Shown here: one piece after another, positions 22,050 through 32,572 of the stretch | Position numbering within the stretch: position 1 is the stretch's first letter | Layout: each line of letters starts with the position of its first letter | DNA from: Mastigamoeba balamuthi | Lineage: Eukaryota > Evosea > Mastigamoebida > Mastigamoebidae | NCBI GenBank assembly: GCA_902651635.1 | Contig: CACRSC010000074.1 | Location: forward strand, 146,144-187,428 | Direction of reading: 5' to 3' | DNA: 41,285 bases | Translations under genes and position numbers: made by a program | Notes under the pieces: generated by a model | The model's database searches: none | What the model was told of the DNA's origin: nothing | Seen by the model: the letters and a program-made list of their open reading frames with translations, nothing else

Positions 22050-23793
22050 GATTTGCGGGGTCTTACAATTGCTCTGTGACAGCGCGTCTTTTTTTTTTTA
22101 ATGGTGAGATTAGTACACTGCTTCTTCAGCTTTAAGTACATTTGCCGTATCCGTTGGTGAACTGAGTATTGTTATAACTCATCATTTGTTCACACACCTA
22201 ACAGAAACAGTTTTGTAAAGTGCACTTATTTGATATGCTATTCAGAGCCAGTGAAGTGGATCTTCTTAAAACAGAGTGTAAATCTCTGATGTTAGAATAT
22301 GGTTATCATAACAGAATTTACCTACAGAGTCATTCTTCTCTCACTTCTCTAAATGGACCACCAGTCATGGTGGCAAGACAGTTGATTTCATTATTCTTAC
22401 TGAGTGAGCTGCTACTCTGATATGTGATAGGATGTGTTCTGCTCATACTGCTACTGCTGATGTATTTGTAATATCATAAGGAAGTGTTGACAGAGATTAA
22501 TAATACTGATTGCATTAAGAAAAGAGCATTCCTGTTGGGCAATGGTCATCATTCTTGGACTGCTAACTATACTTTCCTGCTTTATAACCAGTCATAGACC
22601 TTCTTCTCTTGGACTGCAGTTCAAGGGCTTACTGAATAGCAACAGGTCATTCTGTTTTTTTTTTGCAGTCTTAGAACACTCAGCTACTGAGATCGTGAAG
22701 AGAGATGCATCATATGCTGAATATGTTAAGGAACTAACAGAGTGATAGGCATGGTTATAAGATCAGAGGTGATTAAGAAGTAAGATTGTAAGGCAGGGCA
22801 GCCAATATCAGGTGTAAGTCATTTTTAAGCATCAGTGCCTGCAGAAATGACTGAATAATATTATTGAAGAGTTGTTTGTAACATACAATGAACTTTGGAA
22901 TTGTATTGCATTCCCAGCATGAACAATCACGAACTTTGACAGATAATGTGAATGTTGATCTCTGCATGAAGTGTTCAGGTTTTGTGCCCAAAATTCAGTT
23001 AACCTCTTAATATAGAATTGAGACACGTTATGAGAATGTTATACTTTCTTCAATTATAGTTGCAAATGGAACATATCTGCACAAGTTAAATCAATGCTAT
23101 CTATTTCTTGGAATGGGCATTCTGCTCACTGTACAGATGAATTGGGCAATTTGCAAGGCACACATCATAGAAGCAAAGCAAAGGAGTTCTTACCAAATGC
23201 CTAAGCCTCTTGATGTAATTATCTTTCAGACTTAGAAAGAGCAGCTATGCAAAGTGAGTTCCTTCCTATCAGTTGCTCTGTTTTTTATTTTTTCAGAAAA
23301 CTCACAAGTTCTTCAATGATAAGAATGGTATCTGTTCTAAAACAGCTAGTAACTGGTAAGAGTTCTACATAACATGAGAAATTGTTACCAGAATGATGCC
23401 TGCACTTAGTTGAATATTGAGAAGGCCTTTTATCTGAGTGGTATTCAAGTTTATCAAGTCTCATAATTGCATCATGTCAGTGTTCATATCAGTGCCCATA
23501 TTTGCATTTGTATCTGTATCTGTTCATTCTTATGTTGCAGATCTGACAGGTGAGCCTTCATATTCTTCTGCATATTACTACTTCTCTTCCCTTGCTCTAT
23601 AGTTAGTATGCACTTCTGGCCTGTCAGTATAGTAACAAGATGCTATACAGCAATGAGTTAATGATTTCCCAGAGCCACATCCTTGTTCACAGGGTTTTTA
23701 TCCTATTAATGCACAGATGACAATGCCAATGCTGATGCTAATGCTAATGGAGCCACAAGATGCAAATGCTGAAGCAAACACAGATGCAGACAC

Positions 23794-24233
23794 AGATTAA
23801 AACAGTGGCTTTTATGACTTTCCCTTTGTCTAAAGTATTTCCCACAGACACCCCATCAAAAGGGGAAAAAAAGGGCAAAAAGTTGCATTTGAAACAGGAA
23901 AACAGAGGTCCACAATACTCAAGGCCTCCGAAAATAATTTTGAACTCACGAATGTTCTCTTGTTTATTTTATCACACGCAATAAAACTGATGTATTTTTA
24001 CTTTTAGTGTTAACACACACGATAAACCTATTTTTAAATTCTCTTAGTTTTATCGCATGTGATAAAACTGAAATACTAATAAATCTCAAACTTTATTTTC
24101 ACTTTTTCCATTTGTAACCCTCTGTTTCCTGATTTCAAATGTGACTTTTTGCCTTCTTTTCTTCATTTAATGGGAGTGTCCATGGGAAATAGTTTAGATG
24201 AAGGGAAAGTCATTTTAGCCTCTGTTTTAATCT
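23794..24233. repeat. Foldback element: ~116-bp inverted arms around a 209-bp core
   Basis: The left arm (23794-23908) starts AGATTAAAACAGTGGCTTTT and the right arm (24118-24233), read on the minus strand, starts AGATTAAAACAGAGGCTAAA. The two arms align along their whole length at roughly 80% identity with small gaps (shared words ATGACTTTCCCTT, TATTTCCCA, GGCAAAAAGT, CATTTGAAA). The core contains a 24-bp near-palindrome at 24046-24069 (AGTTTTATCGCA / TGTGATAAAACT, 11 of 12 pairs) and a second copy of the same word near 23968-23991. No ORF lies inside. Structure fits a MITE or foldback transposon, or two facing termini of nested elements. Confidence 0.8.
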
Positions 24234-24248
24234 AAAGCCAATATACTT

Positions 24249-24566
24249 ATGAGCAGTGCTTTGAGTTTATGGAATGAGAAATCACATTGCATGTATGATA
24301 ATGAGATTTATGAGCTTATCCCTCACTGGAAGTGGAACAGGAAACGAATATATTTTCATTTCAATGAGTTTTATGAGGAATATCTGGTACTTGTTGCAGT
24401 GACTTATCTGTATCTAACCAGGGGACCATACAGTCCAAAGGTACATTATGCTGAATGGCTCCTTTATCATTCAGATTGGATACGAGAGCATGTTCAACAG
24501 GATGTTGTAATTGGTGATTGTCACTTCAGTGCAGGTTCCAAGATGACCAATTTTCTCAAGATTTAA
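24249..24566 (+). pseudogene. DDE-superfamily transposase fragment
   Basis: A 105-codon ORF contains EEYLVLVAVTYLYLTRGPYS and then WLLYHSDWIREHVQQDVVIG leading into DCHFSAGSKM. The order GPxS, a short gap, a Ser-x-hydrophobic helix, then VIGDCHF resembles the region around the second catalytic Asp of Harbinger/DDE_Tnp_4-like transposases (typically GPxxGSxHD...S.l...IGDxGY). No N-terminal DNA-binding part or third catalytic acidic residue is visible, so it is a remnant. It directly follows the foldback repeat. Family assignment is tentative. Confidence 0.45.
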
Positions 24567-24723
24567 TCTTTCTTTTTTCTTCCATCACACAGCTTTTCAC
24601 ACTGTCCTCTCACCAGATGTAAGCAAGAAACCTCTTTCCCTCAAATATTGGGTTCCTCTGCTGTCCAAACGAATGTTGGTGTCCTCAACACTGATTTCTC
24701 AATCTCTGATCTGAATTCCGTGT

Positions 24724-25834
24724 TCAGTTTCCGTCCTGCCGTACAATGAACTTCGCGCCACTTGTCTGCCACTGCTGCCCGTACATCACGCGGATGTACT
24801 GGGCCACGCCGGGGTCCAGGCCATCGCGCGTGGCGAGCTCGAGCATGTGCAGCCCCGCAGCGTCGTTCTGCTGCTTGATCTGCCCCATGAACGGTCTCTC
24901 CCACTGGGGCAGCCCCGGAGTCCTCTCCCCGTGCGCCAACACCTCCTCCCAGTTGACGTGCGCACCAGCCAAGTGGATAATCTTGGCGTTCTGTGTCCAA
25001 GTGAGTGGCAGCTGGCAATGGTTCCGGACTCACTCTGAACGATTGGTCGACGCGCCTGCAGGGCTTCCAGTCGGAGAACCTCGTGTGGAAGGTGCTGTAG
25101 CTGTCGGGCAGCGTGGTCACCTTCCCGAGGACCTGCTTCCAGTACTTGCCGATGAGCTCCTGGTCGCCCTTCCTTACGACGTTGTGGGCCAGCGTGTCCT
25201 CCAACGCCTCGAACGTCGAGCTGTTGTACCGGATGAACATCACGCCGCTGTTGACCGTCCCGGGCTTCTCGATCCTGCAGCCCCAGTTGTCCTGGCTCGC
25301 CACGAATCTGCCACCCGGCTCTGAGAACTGCAACCGTGGGATGTCTGTTGCTCACGGCCCGGTGCTGTTGAAGAGGTCGTCGGGATTGCCACGCAGCACG
25401 ACGTCGACGTCCATGAACACCACGCGTTCCACGGGCACGCGGAACACCTCGAGCTTGCTCAGCAGGTTGTCCCACTTGGGGAACCGAGGCCGGTAGTTGG
25501 GGTGGTGCGGAGACTGCGGTATTCTCCTGACGGCCATCCCTCCGAGCTCCAGCGCCCCCTCGGCCTCCCGTCCGATCCCCGGGCCCGCCAGGGCGATGAC
25601 AGGCCTCGTGGACCCCACGGCTCGCAGGGCTGCCTGGAGTCCGAGCGCCATTCGGACGTAGAGGTCCGAGAGGACGAGCACCACGTAGGCCTCGTCGCAG
25701 CCGTACGTAGCCGCCGCCAGCGTCGTGTGGGGCAGCGGCCCAGGCTCGGGGGCATGCTCGCGCAAAAAGGGGATGCACACCACGGTGGCGGTGGTGAGGG
25801 TGAGCAGGACAGCCAGCAGTACAGGCCTGTTCAT
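24724..25834 (-). CDS. GT8-family glycosyltransferase, copy C
   Basis: Exons on the minus strand (25834-25356, 25307-25034, 24990-24724) give 339 aa. MNRPVLLAVLLTLTTATVVC is the signal anchor. The DxD motif is here FMDVDVVLRGNPDDLF. Other blocks are CDEAYVVLVLSDLYVRMALG, NSGVMFIRYNSSTFEALE, DQELIGKYW, LPDSYSTFHTRFSDW, NAKIIHLAGAHVNW and TPGLPQWERPFMGQIKQQND. Introns are short (48 and 43 nt) with GTGAGC and GTGAGT donors, closer to the general eukaryotic consensus than in the other copies. The branch word CTCAC is clear in intron 2. The C-terminus carries an extra ~12 residues (SGAKFIVRQDGN). The 3' end abuts the AT-rich block. Substrate unknown; lumenal Golgi enzyme by topology. Confidence 0.93.
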
Positions 25835-26397
25835 GCCCGAGGCGATTTGTGAATTGCAGAATTGACCGTGCTCAGTGGAAATGGCCTTTTCTCAGGGCGG
25901 TTGGGTAAAAAGGGCGTGCTCAACGGACATCACGGACCTCGCAGTAGCATACGTGGATGTGCTCGTGCTTGTTCGAGCGAGAGCGGACAGCTCCGGGGGG
26001 TGGATGCGGTGGGCGAGGGCTGCTAGGGCAAACAGGCAACAGCCCCAACGAACCCCATTTGCCCAGAAATAGAACCCGCAGAAGCAATTCTCGTCAGACG
26101 CTCGCAGCCCCGAGACAACAAGAGAGCTGTGCTCCTTGATGCACTCCACTATCGCGAAGTATGTGAGTCTCGGTGGTCTGTGAACGTCGGAGAGTAGGCC
26201 TGCAATCCCGCAGTCCGAGCCAGTTGAATGAACCCCCTTCCTCCCCTGCGAGCTCTGAGCCCACTGAAGATCTCTTGGCTCTTTCGTGCGCACACACAGT
26301 GCCCGGGTTGCTGAATCATGCCTTCACAGCTGTGTGCCAGCAGAGTGAGCAAACGAGAACAGAGAACGAGATGGCCAATTATGATGCTGTACTTCCA
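25835..26397. other. Spacer between tandem GT8-C and GT8-D
   Basis: 563 bp between the start of GT8-C and the stop of GT8-D, both minus strand; it holds the GT8-C promoter and the GT8-D 3' end. Small overlapping ORFs lack domain or splice support. No GATATT element is obvious near the GT8-C start. Confidence 0.45.
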
Positions 26398-27649
26398 TCA
26401 CGATACCCTGCTTTCAGAGTCTGAACCCTGTCGGGTTAGATACAGCCTGCGGACGAAGTCGGCGACAGCGGGGTCGACGCCGCCCTGCCTGACAAGCTGG
26501 AGCATGTGCTGACCGGCCATGTCGTTCTGCCGCTTGAACTGCTCCATGAACGGCCTCGCCCACAGGGGCAGCCCGGGCGTGCTCCCGCCGTGCGCAGCCA
26601 CCTGCTCCCAGTCGACTTCGGCGGCCGCCAGGTGGACGATCTTGGCCCGCTGCAAGAGGCAGCGTGAGCTCTGAGTGGGGGCGGAGACTAGGAGAGGGAG
26701 CGCACCCTGAAGGACTGGTCGATGGAGCCGCACTTCTTCCAGTCGGCAAAGCGCGTGTGGAAGGTGCTGTAGCTGTCGGGCAGCGTGACGACGTTGCCCA
26801 GCTGCCTCTTGAAGTGCTTCTCGATGAGCTCCTGGTCGCCGTTCCTCACGACGCTGCTGGCCAGCAGGAGCCGCATCTCAGGGTAAGTCGAGCTGTTGTG
26901 CCTGATGAACATCACGCCGCTGTTGACCTTCCCGGGCTTCTCGACCCTGCAGCCCCAGTTGTCCTGGCTCGCCACGAACCTGCGCAGGAGCAGCAGCTGT
27001 CAGCGACAGTGCACAGTGGAATAGAGCACAGATAAGAGAAGTGAATGAAGAGAACATAAGAGAGAAGAGGAAGGGAGACGAGGGGCAGCAAGTGTCAGCC
27101 AAGAGAAAACCCCCCAGAGACCGAGACTCGGTTGGGGGGAAAGAGGAGCGGGGACACCGACGGCTCGGTGCGGTTGAAGAGGTCGTCGGGGTTGCCGCGC
27201 AGCACGACGTCGAGGTCCATGAACACCACGCGCTCCACGGGCACGCGGAACACCTCGAGCTTGCTCAGCAGCTCGCCCCACCTCCTGTAGGCCGGCCTGT
27301 AGTTGTGGTGCCTGGGCGACGGCGGTATCCTCCTGACGGCCATCCCGCTCAGCTGCATCGCCCCCGCGGCCTCCCTGCCCACGCGGGAGCCCGCCAGCAC
27401 GACGACCCGCCGCGTGGACCCCGCCGCCCGCAGGGCCGCGTGGAGGCCCAGCGCCAGGCGCGCGTAGGGGTCCGAGAGGACGAGCAGCACGTAGGCCTCG
27501 TCCGAGGCGTAGGGGGAGTTGGCCCACGACGAGAGGAACGTGTCGGGCAGCGGCTCGGACGCGGACATGGGCTCGAGCCAGAACAGCGTGCACACCACCG
27601 ACGCGCTGACGAGGCAGAGCAGGACCGCGAGCAGCAGGGGCCTGGCCAT
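26398..27649 (-). CDS. GT8-family glycosyltransferase, copy D
   Basis: Exons on the minus strand (27649-27162, 26979-26706, 26649-26398) give 337 aa. The anchor is MARPLLLAVLLCLVSASVVC. Motifs: DEAYVLLVLSDPYARLALGL, FMDLDVVLRGNPDDLF, NSGVMFIRHNSSTYPEMR, DQELIEKHF, LPDSYSTFHTRFADW, RAKIVHLAAAEVDW and TPGLPLWARPFMEQFKRQND. Copy B is its closest relative: the start of exon 2 and about 55 bp of the flanking intron 1 are nearly identical, including the CTGAC branch word and a purine-rich stretch. This implies a recent duplication or gene conversion across the intervening PIG-O gene. Intron 2 (56 nt) has a GTGCGC donor. A weak ATATC word lies 52-60 nt upstream of the ATG. Confidence 0.93.
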
Positions 27650-28410
27650 CGGGCGCTGTTCTGCGGAGGGGCCGCGTGATGATCTGTTTTGGAAAAGCGG
27701 ACATATCAGAGAAGATCTTTGGGGCGACCGGAGGGGAAGAACAAATGCACACAGTGACCGACCCATTTCTGTGGCTTCTGTGGCCAGGCGGGCGTCCACC
27801 CTCTGCCTCCTCGCGGTCGTAGGCCCGAAGACGACGCGCAACGGCCACCAAAGACTGGCGGGCGAGAACGATACATTAAAGACCACCGGTTTTTCTCTGT
27901 TTTGGGCGATAGAACGCGTCCCGATCCGTCGCCCGGTTTCACACGCAACCCGCAGCAAAAGGAACTGCGCCGATCGCTGTGGGCACGGGCATCTGGCACA
28001 CCTCGGTCGTACGCTCCGGCCCGCGTCGGTGAGTCACCCTTGCAGTCTGCACAGCCCAGACTTCGGTCGCCCCCGGATCGCCGCAGTCCGCGGTTCGGTT
28101 TTGGCCGTTTTCGGTTTCGCGTTTGAGGTTTTGGGGCGGTGCCCATTCGCTCTGGGGCCACCTGCCCCTCACTAAACATCAACAGACGTGGGCAGAGATG
28201 CGAGGAGAAGGAAACATGCAGTGTGACGTGACTGACGACAAATGGCATTTGCATTCAGGGAAAACGGTAAAAGCACCGTGTGTTGTGCCACCTTGGCCTG
28301 GCACTTGCTGCACCGGTGCCCGCGGACAGTGTGCGACGCGACAGCGGCGGGCCCCCGCCCCCATCGTTTTTCCGCCCTCGTTTCTCCCGTCTTTGTCGCC
28401 TGTTCTCGGC
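27650..28410. other. Spacer between GT8-D and the coiled-coil gene
   Basis: 761 bp; GT8-D promoter side and the 3' end of the coiled-coil gene. A T-run-rich segment (GGTTTTGG, CGTTTTCGG, GGTTTCG) occupies about 28092-28140. ORFs on both strands have no recognisable domain. No GATATT element beyond the ACATATCAG near 27701. Confidence 0.4.
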
Positions 28411-28927
28411 TCACTTGAGCCAGTCGAGGGGCCCCGGCTGCTGCGGCCCCTGGTTGCTGTTGCACGCGTCGAGCGAGACCAGCGGGGCGGCGCGGGCCGT
28501 GCGGCGGCGCTGCTGGGCCTCGCGGATGCAGCGGGCGAGGGCGCGCTGGGTGTCGAGGCTGCCCTGCATCTCCTCGACGCACTGCTGCAGCGCCCGCACC
28601 GCGCGGTCCAGCCGCTCGTTGTTGGCCTCGAGCTCGCCCAGCCGCCTCGCGATCTCGTCGCTGTCCCCCGCCTGGTCCTCCTCCTGCGCCCTCTGGGCCG
28701 CCTGGGCCTCCTCCTTGGTCGCCCTGGCCGCTGCAGCGCGAGAGGCGTTGGCGATATTGTTTGTTGGCCGCTGGGCTGGGAGATATTTTTCGTCGACGAC
28801 ACGGGGGGCCGCTGGACGGGGGTGGGCGGGTGGGCGGACGCTGCGGGGGGCGCTCGATGGGCACGCTTCCGAAGATGTGCATGCCGAAGAGCGGCTCGCT
28901 CGACATCTGCTTGGCAGCGGACATCAT
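28411..28927 (-). CDS. Small coiled-coil protein of unknown function
   Basis: Two exons on the minus strand (28927-28803 and 28723-28411) join to 145 aa. The N-terminus (MMSAAKQMSSEPLFGMHIFG) is followed by a Pro-rich stretch, then a charged helix EEAQAAQRAQEEDQAGDSDE and IARRLGELEANNERLDRAVR, predicted to form a coiled coil, and the tail GPQQPGPLDWLK. The 79-nt intron has donor GTGTCG and contains two GATATT-type words; an alternative acceptor ten bases upstream (GCTGCAG) would need a different donor phase, so the junction is uncertain. The protein is not recognised. It shares a 264-bp divergent promoter region with the PROPPIN gene. The alternation of Glu/Arg with Leu in the helix makes coding likely on this strand. 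Confidence 0.6.
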
Positions 28928-29191
28928 GGGGTGATCGGGGGAGAGTTTAACGACAAGCCCGGGGGTGAGGGGAAGAAGATACCTCAATCTTCGGGGATGA
29001 ATCTGCATATTGCGGATCAGTGGCGGTTCCCTCTCGCGTGGAAACGGAATCGAGTGGCGCTGTGGCGGGAATGGCCCAAACTGGATTCTCGAATCGAGCG
29101 TGGAATCTCGAAGAATCAGTACTGCACAGAAAATACCTCTTTTGTCTACACGGCCCTGCGCGCGCCGCACGGGCTGCCACACCCCTCGCCA
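28928..29191. promoter_or_regulatory. Divergent promoter region (coiled-coil gene / PROPPIN)
   Basis: The 264 bp between two divergent start codons include AT-richer words in GC-rich DNA: GAAGATACCTCAATCTTC (an imperfect inverted repeat) near 28976, GAATCTGCATATTGCGG near 28999, and a cluster of GATTC/GAATC words near 29084-29117. The GCATATTGCGG word resembles GCATATCTC in the PIG-O upstream region and in intron 1 of the JmjC gene. Confidence 0.4.
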
Positions 29192-30826
29192 ATGGACTGC
29201 CGCCACCACCACAAGGACCTGCTCTACGCGGGCTTCAACCAGGACCTCAGGTCCCCCAGATTCTCTCCCAGCCCCCTCCCCGCCTCCGCCTCCGCAGATC
29301 TAGAAAATCACCCCCGCGATCTCGAAAATAACCATCACCCCGCCCCCCGGGACAGCCACGTGACGGTGGGCACGCGGAGCAAGTTCTGCGTGTTCACGAC
29401 GCGGCCGCTGAAGCCCGTGTACGAGAGCAGCGAGCTGGGGGCCGCGGGCTGCGTGGAGATGCTGCAGCGGTCGAGCCTGCTGGCCGTCGTCGGCCACGGC
29501 GACCAGGAGCGCCTGGGCCCGCGCACGCTGGCCCTCGTCGGCGCCGTCGCCGGCCAGGCCCCGCGCGTCCTCGCCGAGCACACCTTCGTCACCTGCGTCT
29601 GCGCGGTGCGCATCACGCCGAAGCGGTATACCCCCCACGCTGCCCTCCTCCCTCCCCAACTCCCTCTGGCCCTCACCCCCCTTGCTCTGCGAGCCGCCCC
29701 CCCCCCTCAAGTCTCCCCCGTGCGGCCGTTTGGGCGGTTTGCCTGCGCCACGTCGCTAGCGAGAAGTTTCCCGGAAACTTGCTTTGCCTGCGTTGCGTCA
29801 CGGTGGTGGTGATTGATTGCCCTTGCGGGGGGGTCGCGCGGTCCAGTGTGGCGCCCTAACCGCACGCAAGCGCAGGCTGGTGGTGGTGCTGGAGACGAAG
29901 CTGCACATCTTCGACACGGCGAGGGCCAGGGACCCGCCGCTGCAGACGGTTGACACGGGCTCCAACCCGCTCGGCCTCGTGGCCGTCTCCAAGGCCTCGG
30001 AGCGATGCTGCATCGCGTACCCCGTGCAGACCCCGGGCCAGCTCGCCGTCCGTCCAATCGCTATCGCCGATTCCGAGAAACTTCTCGGAATTCCTCCTTT
30101 GACGGCTTCGGGATATTGATGTAATATCTTTCCCTGCCAGGTGTACGACGGGGTGACGCTGGCGATGACCAACGTCATACGGGCGCACACCAACCCGCTG
30201 GCAGCCGTGGCCATGAGCGAGGACGGCACCCTGATCGCCACGGCCTCGCAGAAGGGCACCGTGGTCCGCGTGTACAGCGCGCTGCGCGCCCAGCGTCTGG
30301 CGTCGCTGCGGCGCGGCTCGTACCCCGCCACGATCAGCTGCATCGCGTTTGCGCCGGACTCGTCGCTTCTCGCCGTGTCGTCGGACACGGGGACGGTCCA
30401 CGTGTTCCGACTCGACTGCGTGGGGTCTGTGGCCATCTCGCCTGTCTCGCCCCCGCCCGCGCCCTCCCGCGGCTGGTCGATCCTCTCGCCGTTCAGCCAG
30501 CCCGTCTCGGATATGGTGCGCTCGCTGCCCCCTCTCGGACAGCATTGTGTGACTGCCTCCCCGTTGGCTGTTGGCCGCTGCCTGGCTGGCTGACTGACTG
30601 GCTGGCTGTGCCGCCGCAGCTGGAGAACGTGAGGAGCATTGCGTGCGCGAGGGTGGGGTCGGCGTCGGGGGCCAAGTCGCCGCCGTCGCTGTGCGGGATC
30701 GACCTGGAGACGAGGACGCTGCACGTGCTGACGGCGGACGGGTACCTGCACCAGTACGCCCTGGACTTCAGCAAGCCCGGGGCAGACCTCCCGCACACCA
30801 AGTCGTTCTCTCTGTTCAGCCACTGA
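29192..30826 (+). CDS. atg18: PROPPIN (Atg18/WIPI) phosphoinositide-binding WD-repeat autophagy protein
   Basis: Five exons (29192-29250, 29356-29625, 29876-30047, 30141-30515, 30620-30826) give 360 aa, the normal PROPPIN length. Family blocks in order: LLYAGFNQDLSHVTVGTRSK, SSLLAVVGHGDQERLGPRTL, RLVVVLETKLHIFDTARA, NPLAAVAMSEDGTLIATASQ, KGTVVRVYSALRAQRLASLR and SYPATISCIAFAPDSSLLAV. The L/FRRG motif that binds PtdIns3P and PtdIns(3,5)P2 is LRRG near residue 222. Loop 6CD, used for membrane insertion, is likely SPFSQPVSDM. Expected role: recruitment to phagophore or endolysosomal membranes in autophagy. Intron 4 carries a GTGCGC donor and a GGCT/GACT microsatellite that includes CTGAC. Intron 1 and intron 3 contain AT-rich GATATT/ATCTAGA words. 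All junctions keep the reading frame and reproduce conserved motifs. Confidence 0.95.
30582..30608. repeat. Tetranucleotide microsatellite in PROPPIN intron 4
   Basis: GGCT and GACT units alternate (CTGGCTGGCTGACTGACTGG followed by CTGGCT). The tract contains the likely branch word CTGAC, so copy-number change could alter splicing. Confidence 0.7.
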
Positions 30827-31400
30827 CTTGCGCGCAAACTAGATCGGCCGCCCCTCGCTCAGACGACAGCTCCCTAACGACGTTGTCGGCGCTTTTTGTA
30901 ACATCTCACGGGACCAAGCCACCGCGTGTGCCTGCCTGCCTGCCTGCCCCTGCGATCCGATGGCCCGCTGATCCGCTGCGCAAGGGATCGTCGGGGATTC
31001 TGTATGTGGTGCAGGAACGTCCCAATGGGGTGTGCGGCACTGTGCGGAAGCGGTGCGGGAAGAGCAACACTGTGCGGTGGATGTGCAGCGGACACAGCCT
31101 GTCGCAGTGCGCGTATTGGTTCACTTAGGGGCGCGATGGGGTTGGGTGGGCAGAAGACCTCCTCCGTTCTGCGCAGCGGCTGAGAGCTGCTGTCTGTCTG
31201 CTTCGGGTCACGTGTGACATGATGACTGCTTTGGGCGATAATTTCCAGTTGTTCTCGTCAGATCTCTCCTCACCTGTACAGGAGCGAGGAGGCGGGCACT
31301 CAGCTGTGCGGGCGGTGTGCTTGTGGCGTCGCGCTCGTTTCTGGGGTCCAGCGCCTGCTGCGGGGCGAGAGGCATCCTCTGCTTTCCCACTGGGCACGCG
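30827..31400. other. Spacer between PROPPIN and GT8-E
   Basis: 574 bp holding the PROPPIN 3' end and the GT8-E promoter. A CCTG/CTGC microsatellite lies near 30930-30950 and short tandem GTGCGG-type units near 31032-31080. No coding feature is recognised. Confidence 0.45.
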
Positions 31401-32572
31401 ATGGCTCTGCGCAAGGCGGTGTCTGTGGCGTCTGTGCTCGTCTTCGCCACCCTCGCGCTGGTCTACTACCGCTACTGGAGCGACGACGCGGGGCTCGACT
31501 ACACCGAGGGGAGCGACCACTGGCGCGGCACCACGTACCCCTTTGACGAGGCCTACGTGTTTGTGGCGCTCTCCGACCCCTACGTGCGCCTGGCCCTGGG
31601 GCTGCAGGCGGCGCTGCGCGACGTGGGCTCCACGAGGCCCGTCGTCGTGCTCGCGGGGACCGGCGTGGGGGCGGCGGCCGAGGGCGCGATGGCGCTGAGC
31701 GGGCTGGTCGTCAAGAGGATACCGCCGTCGCCGCGCCACGCCAACTACAGGCCCGCCTTCCGGCGGTGGGCCGACCTGCTGAGCAAGCTCGAGGTGTTCC
31801 GCGTGCCCGTGCAGCGCGTCGTCTTCCTCGACCTCGACATGGTGCTGCGCGGCAACCCCGACATCCTCTTCAACCGCACTGAGCCGTCAGCGTCCACCGT
31901 CTCCCTTTGGCGTCAGCGGTCAATTGATATCGGGAGTGCGCAGGTTCGTGGCGAGCCAGGACAACTGGGGCTGCAGGACGCTGAAGCCCGGGACGGTCAA
32001 CAGCGGCGTGATGTTCGTCAGGCACAACAGCAGGACGTACGCGGGGCTGATGCGCACGCTGAGCCGCGGCGTGGTCACCAACGGGGACCAGGAGATCATC
32101 GAGAAGTACTGGAAGCAGCAGCTCGGCCGCGTCACCACGCTGGCCGAGAGCATCAGCACGTTCCACACGCGCTTCTCCGACGACAAGGCCTGCCGCTGGC
32201 TCTACCAGTCCTTCAGGGTGCGCGTGCCCTTGGCATCCCGAGCGTCTCACCCCGGAGCAGAGGGCGAGGATCGTGCACCTGGCGGGGTCCAAGGCCAAGT
32301 GGGAGCAGGTCGTGCGGCTGGGCGAGGACACGCCGCGGATGTCCGAGTGGGCGAGGCCGTTCATGGGGCTGTTCAAGCGGCAGAACGACCTGGCGGGGGT
32401 GCGCATGCTCCAGCTCGCCAGGCGCGAGGGCGTGGACCCCGCCGTCGCCCAGTTCGTGCGCGGGCTGTACGGCAACTTGGAGGGCGACACCCAGCCAGAG
32501 GAGGCAGCGGTGTCGAGCGACGCGTCGACGGGCGCCGCGAACGAGACGGGAGGGCAGTCAGGCGCGTATTAG
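31401..32572 (+). CDS. GT8-family glycosyltransferase, copy E
   Basis: Exons 31401-31885, 31944-32217 and 32261-32572 encode 356 aa. The anchor is KAVSVASVLVFATLALVYY. Motifs: FDEAYVFVALSDPYVRLALG, FLDLDMVLRGNPDILF, NSGVMFVRHNSRTYAGLM, DQEIIEKYW, LAESISTFHTRFSD, RARIVHLAGSKAKW and TPRMSEWARPFMGLFKRQND. LAESIS replaces the LPDSYS of most copies. Intron 1 (58 nt) contains TCAATTGATATC, an apparent branch site, and intron 2 (43 nt) CTCAC. The C-terminus has a ~35-residue Ser/Ala/Glu-rich tail not shared with copies B-D. It is the first of a head-to-tail pair with F. Confidence 0.93.

Larger units (their letters stand above)
22050..24640. mobile_element. AT-rich transposon-derived block
   Basis: About 2.6 kb of strongly AT-rich DNA is inserted between the 5' flank of PIG-O and the 3' end of GT8-C. 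The transition on both sides is abrupt. It contains the 440-bp foldback repeat (23794-24233), a DDE-type transposase fragment (24249-24566) and a T9 run near 22090. Simple near-repeats of GATGCAAATGC / CCAATGCTGATGC type lie at about 23720-23790. Short ORFs at 22220-22420 and 22542-22745 have no known domain. No complete element with matching termini and target-site duplication could be delimited by eye; several nested insertions are likely. Confidence 0.6.

Noticed and set aside
23720-23800. Possible CRISPR-like array of ATGC(A/T)AATGC units
   Set aside because: The units are short, irregular and without spacers; this is simple low-complexity sequence in eukaryotic DNA.
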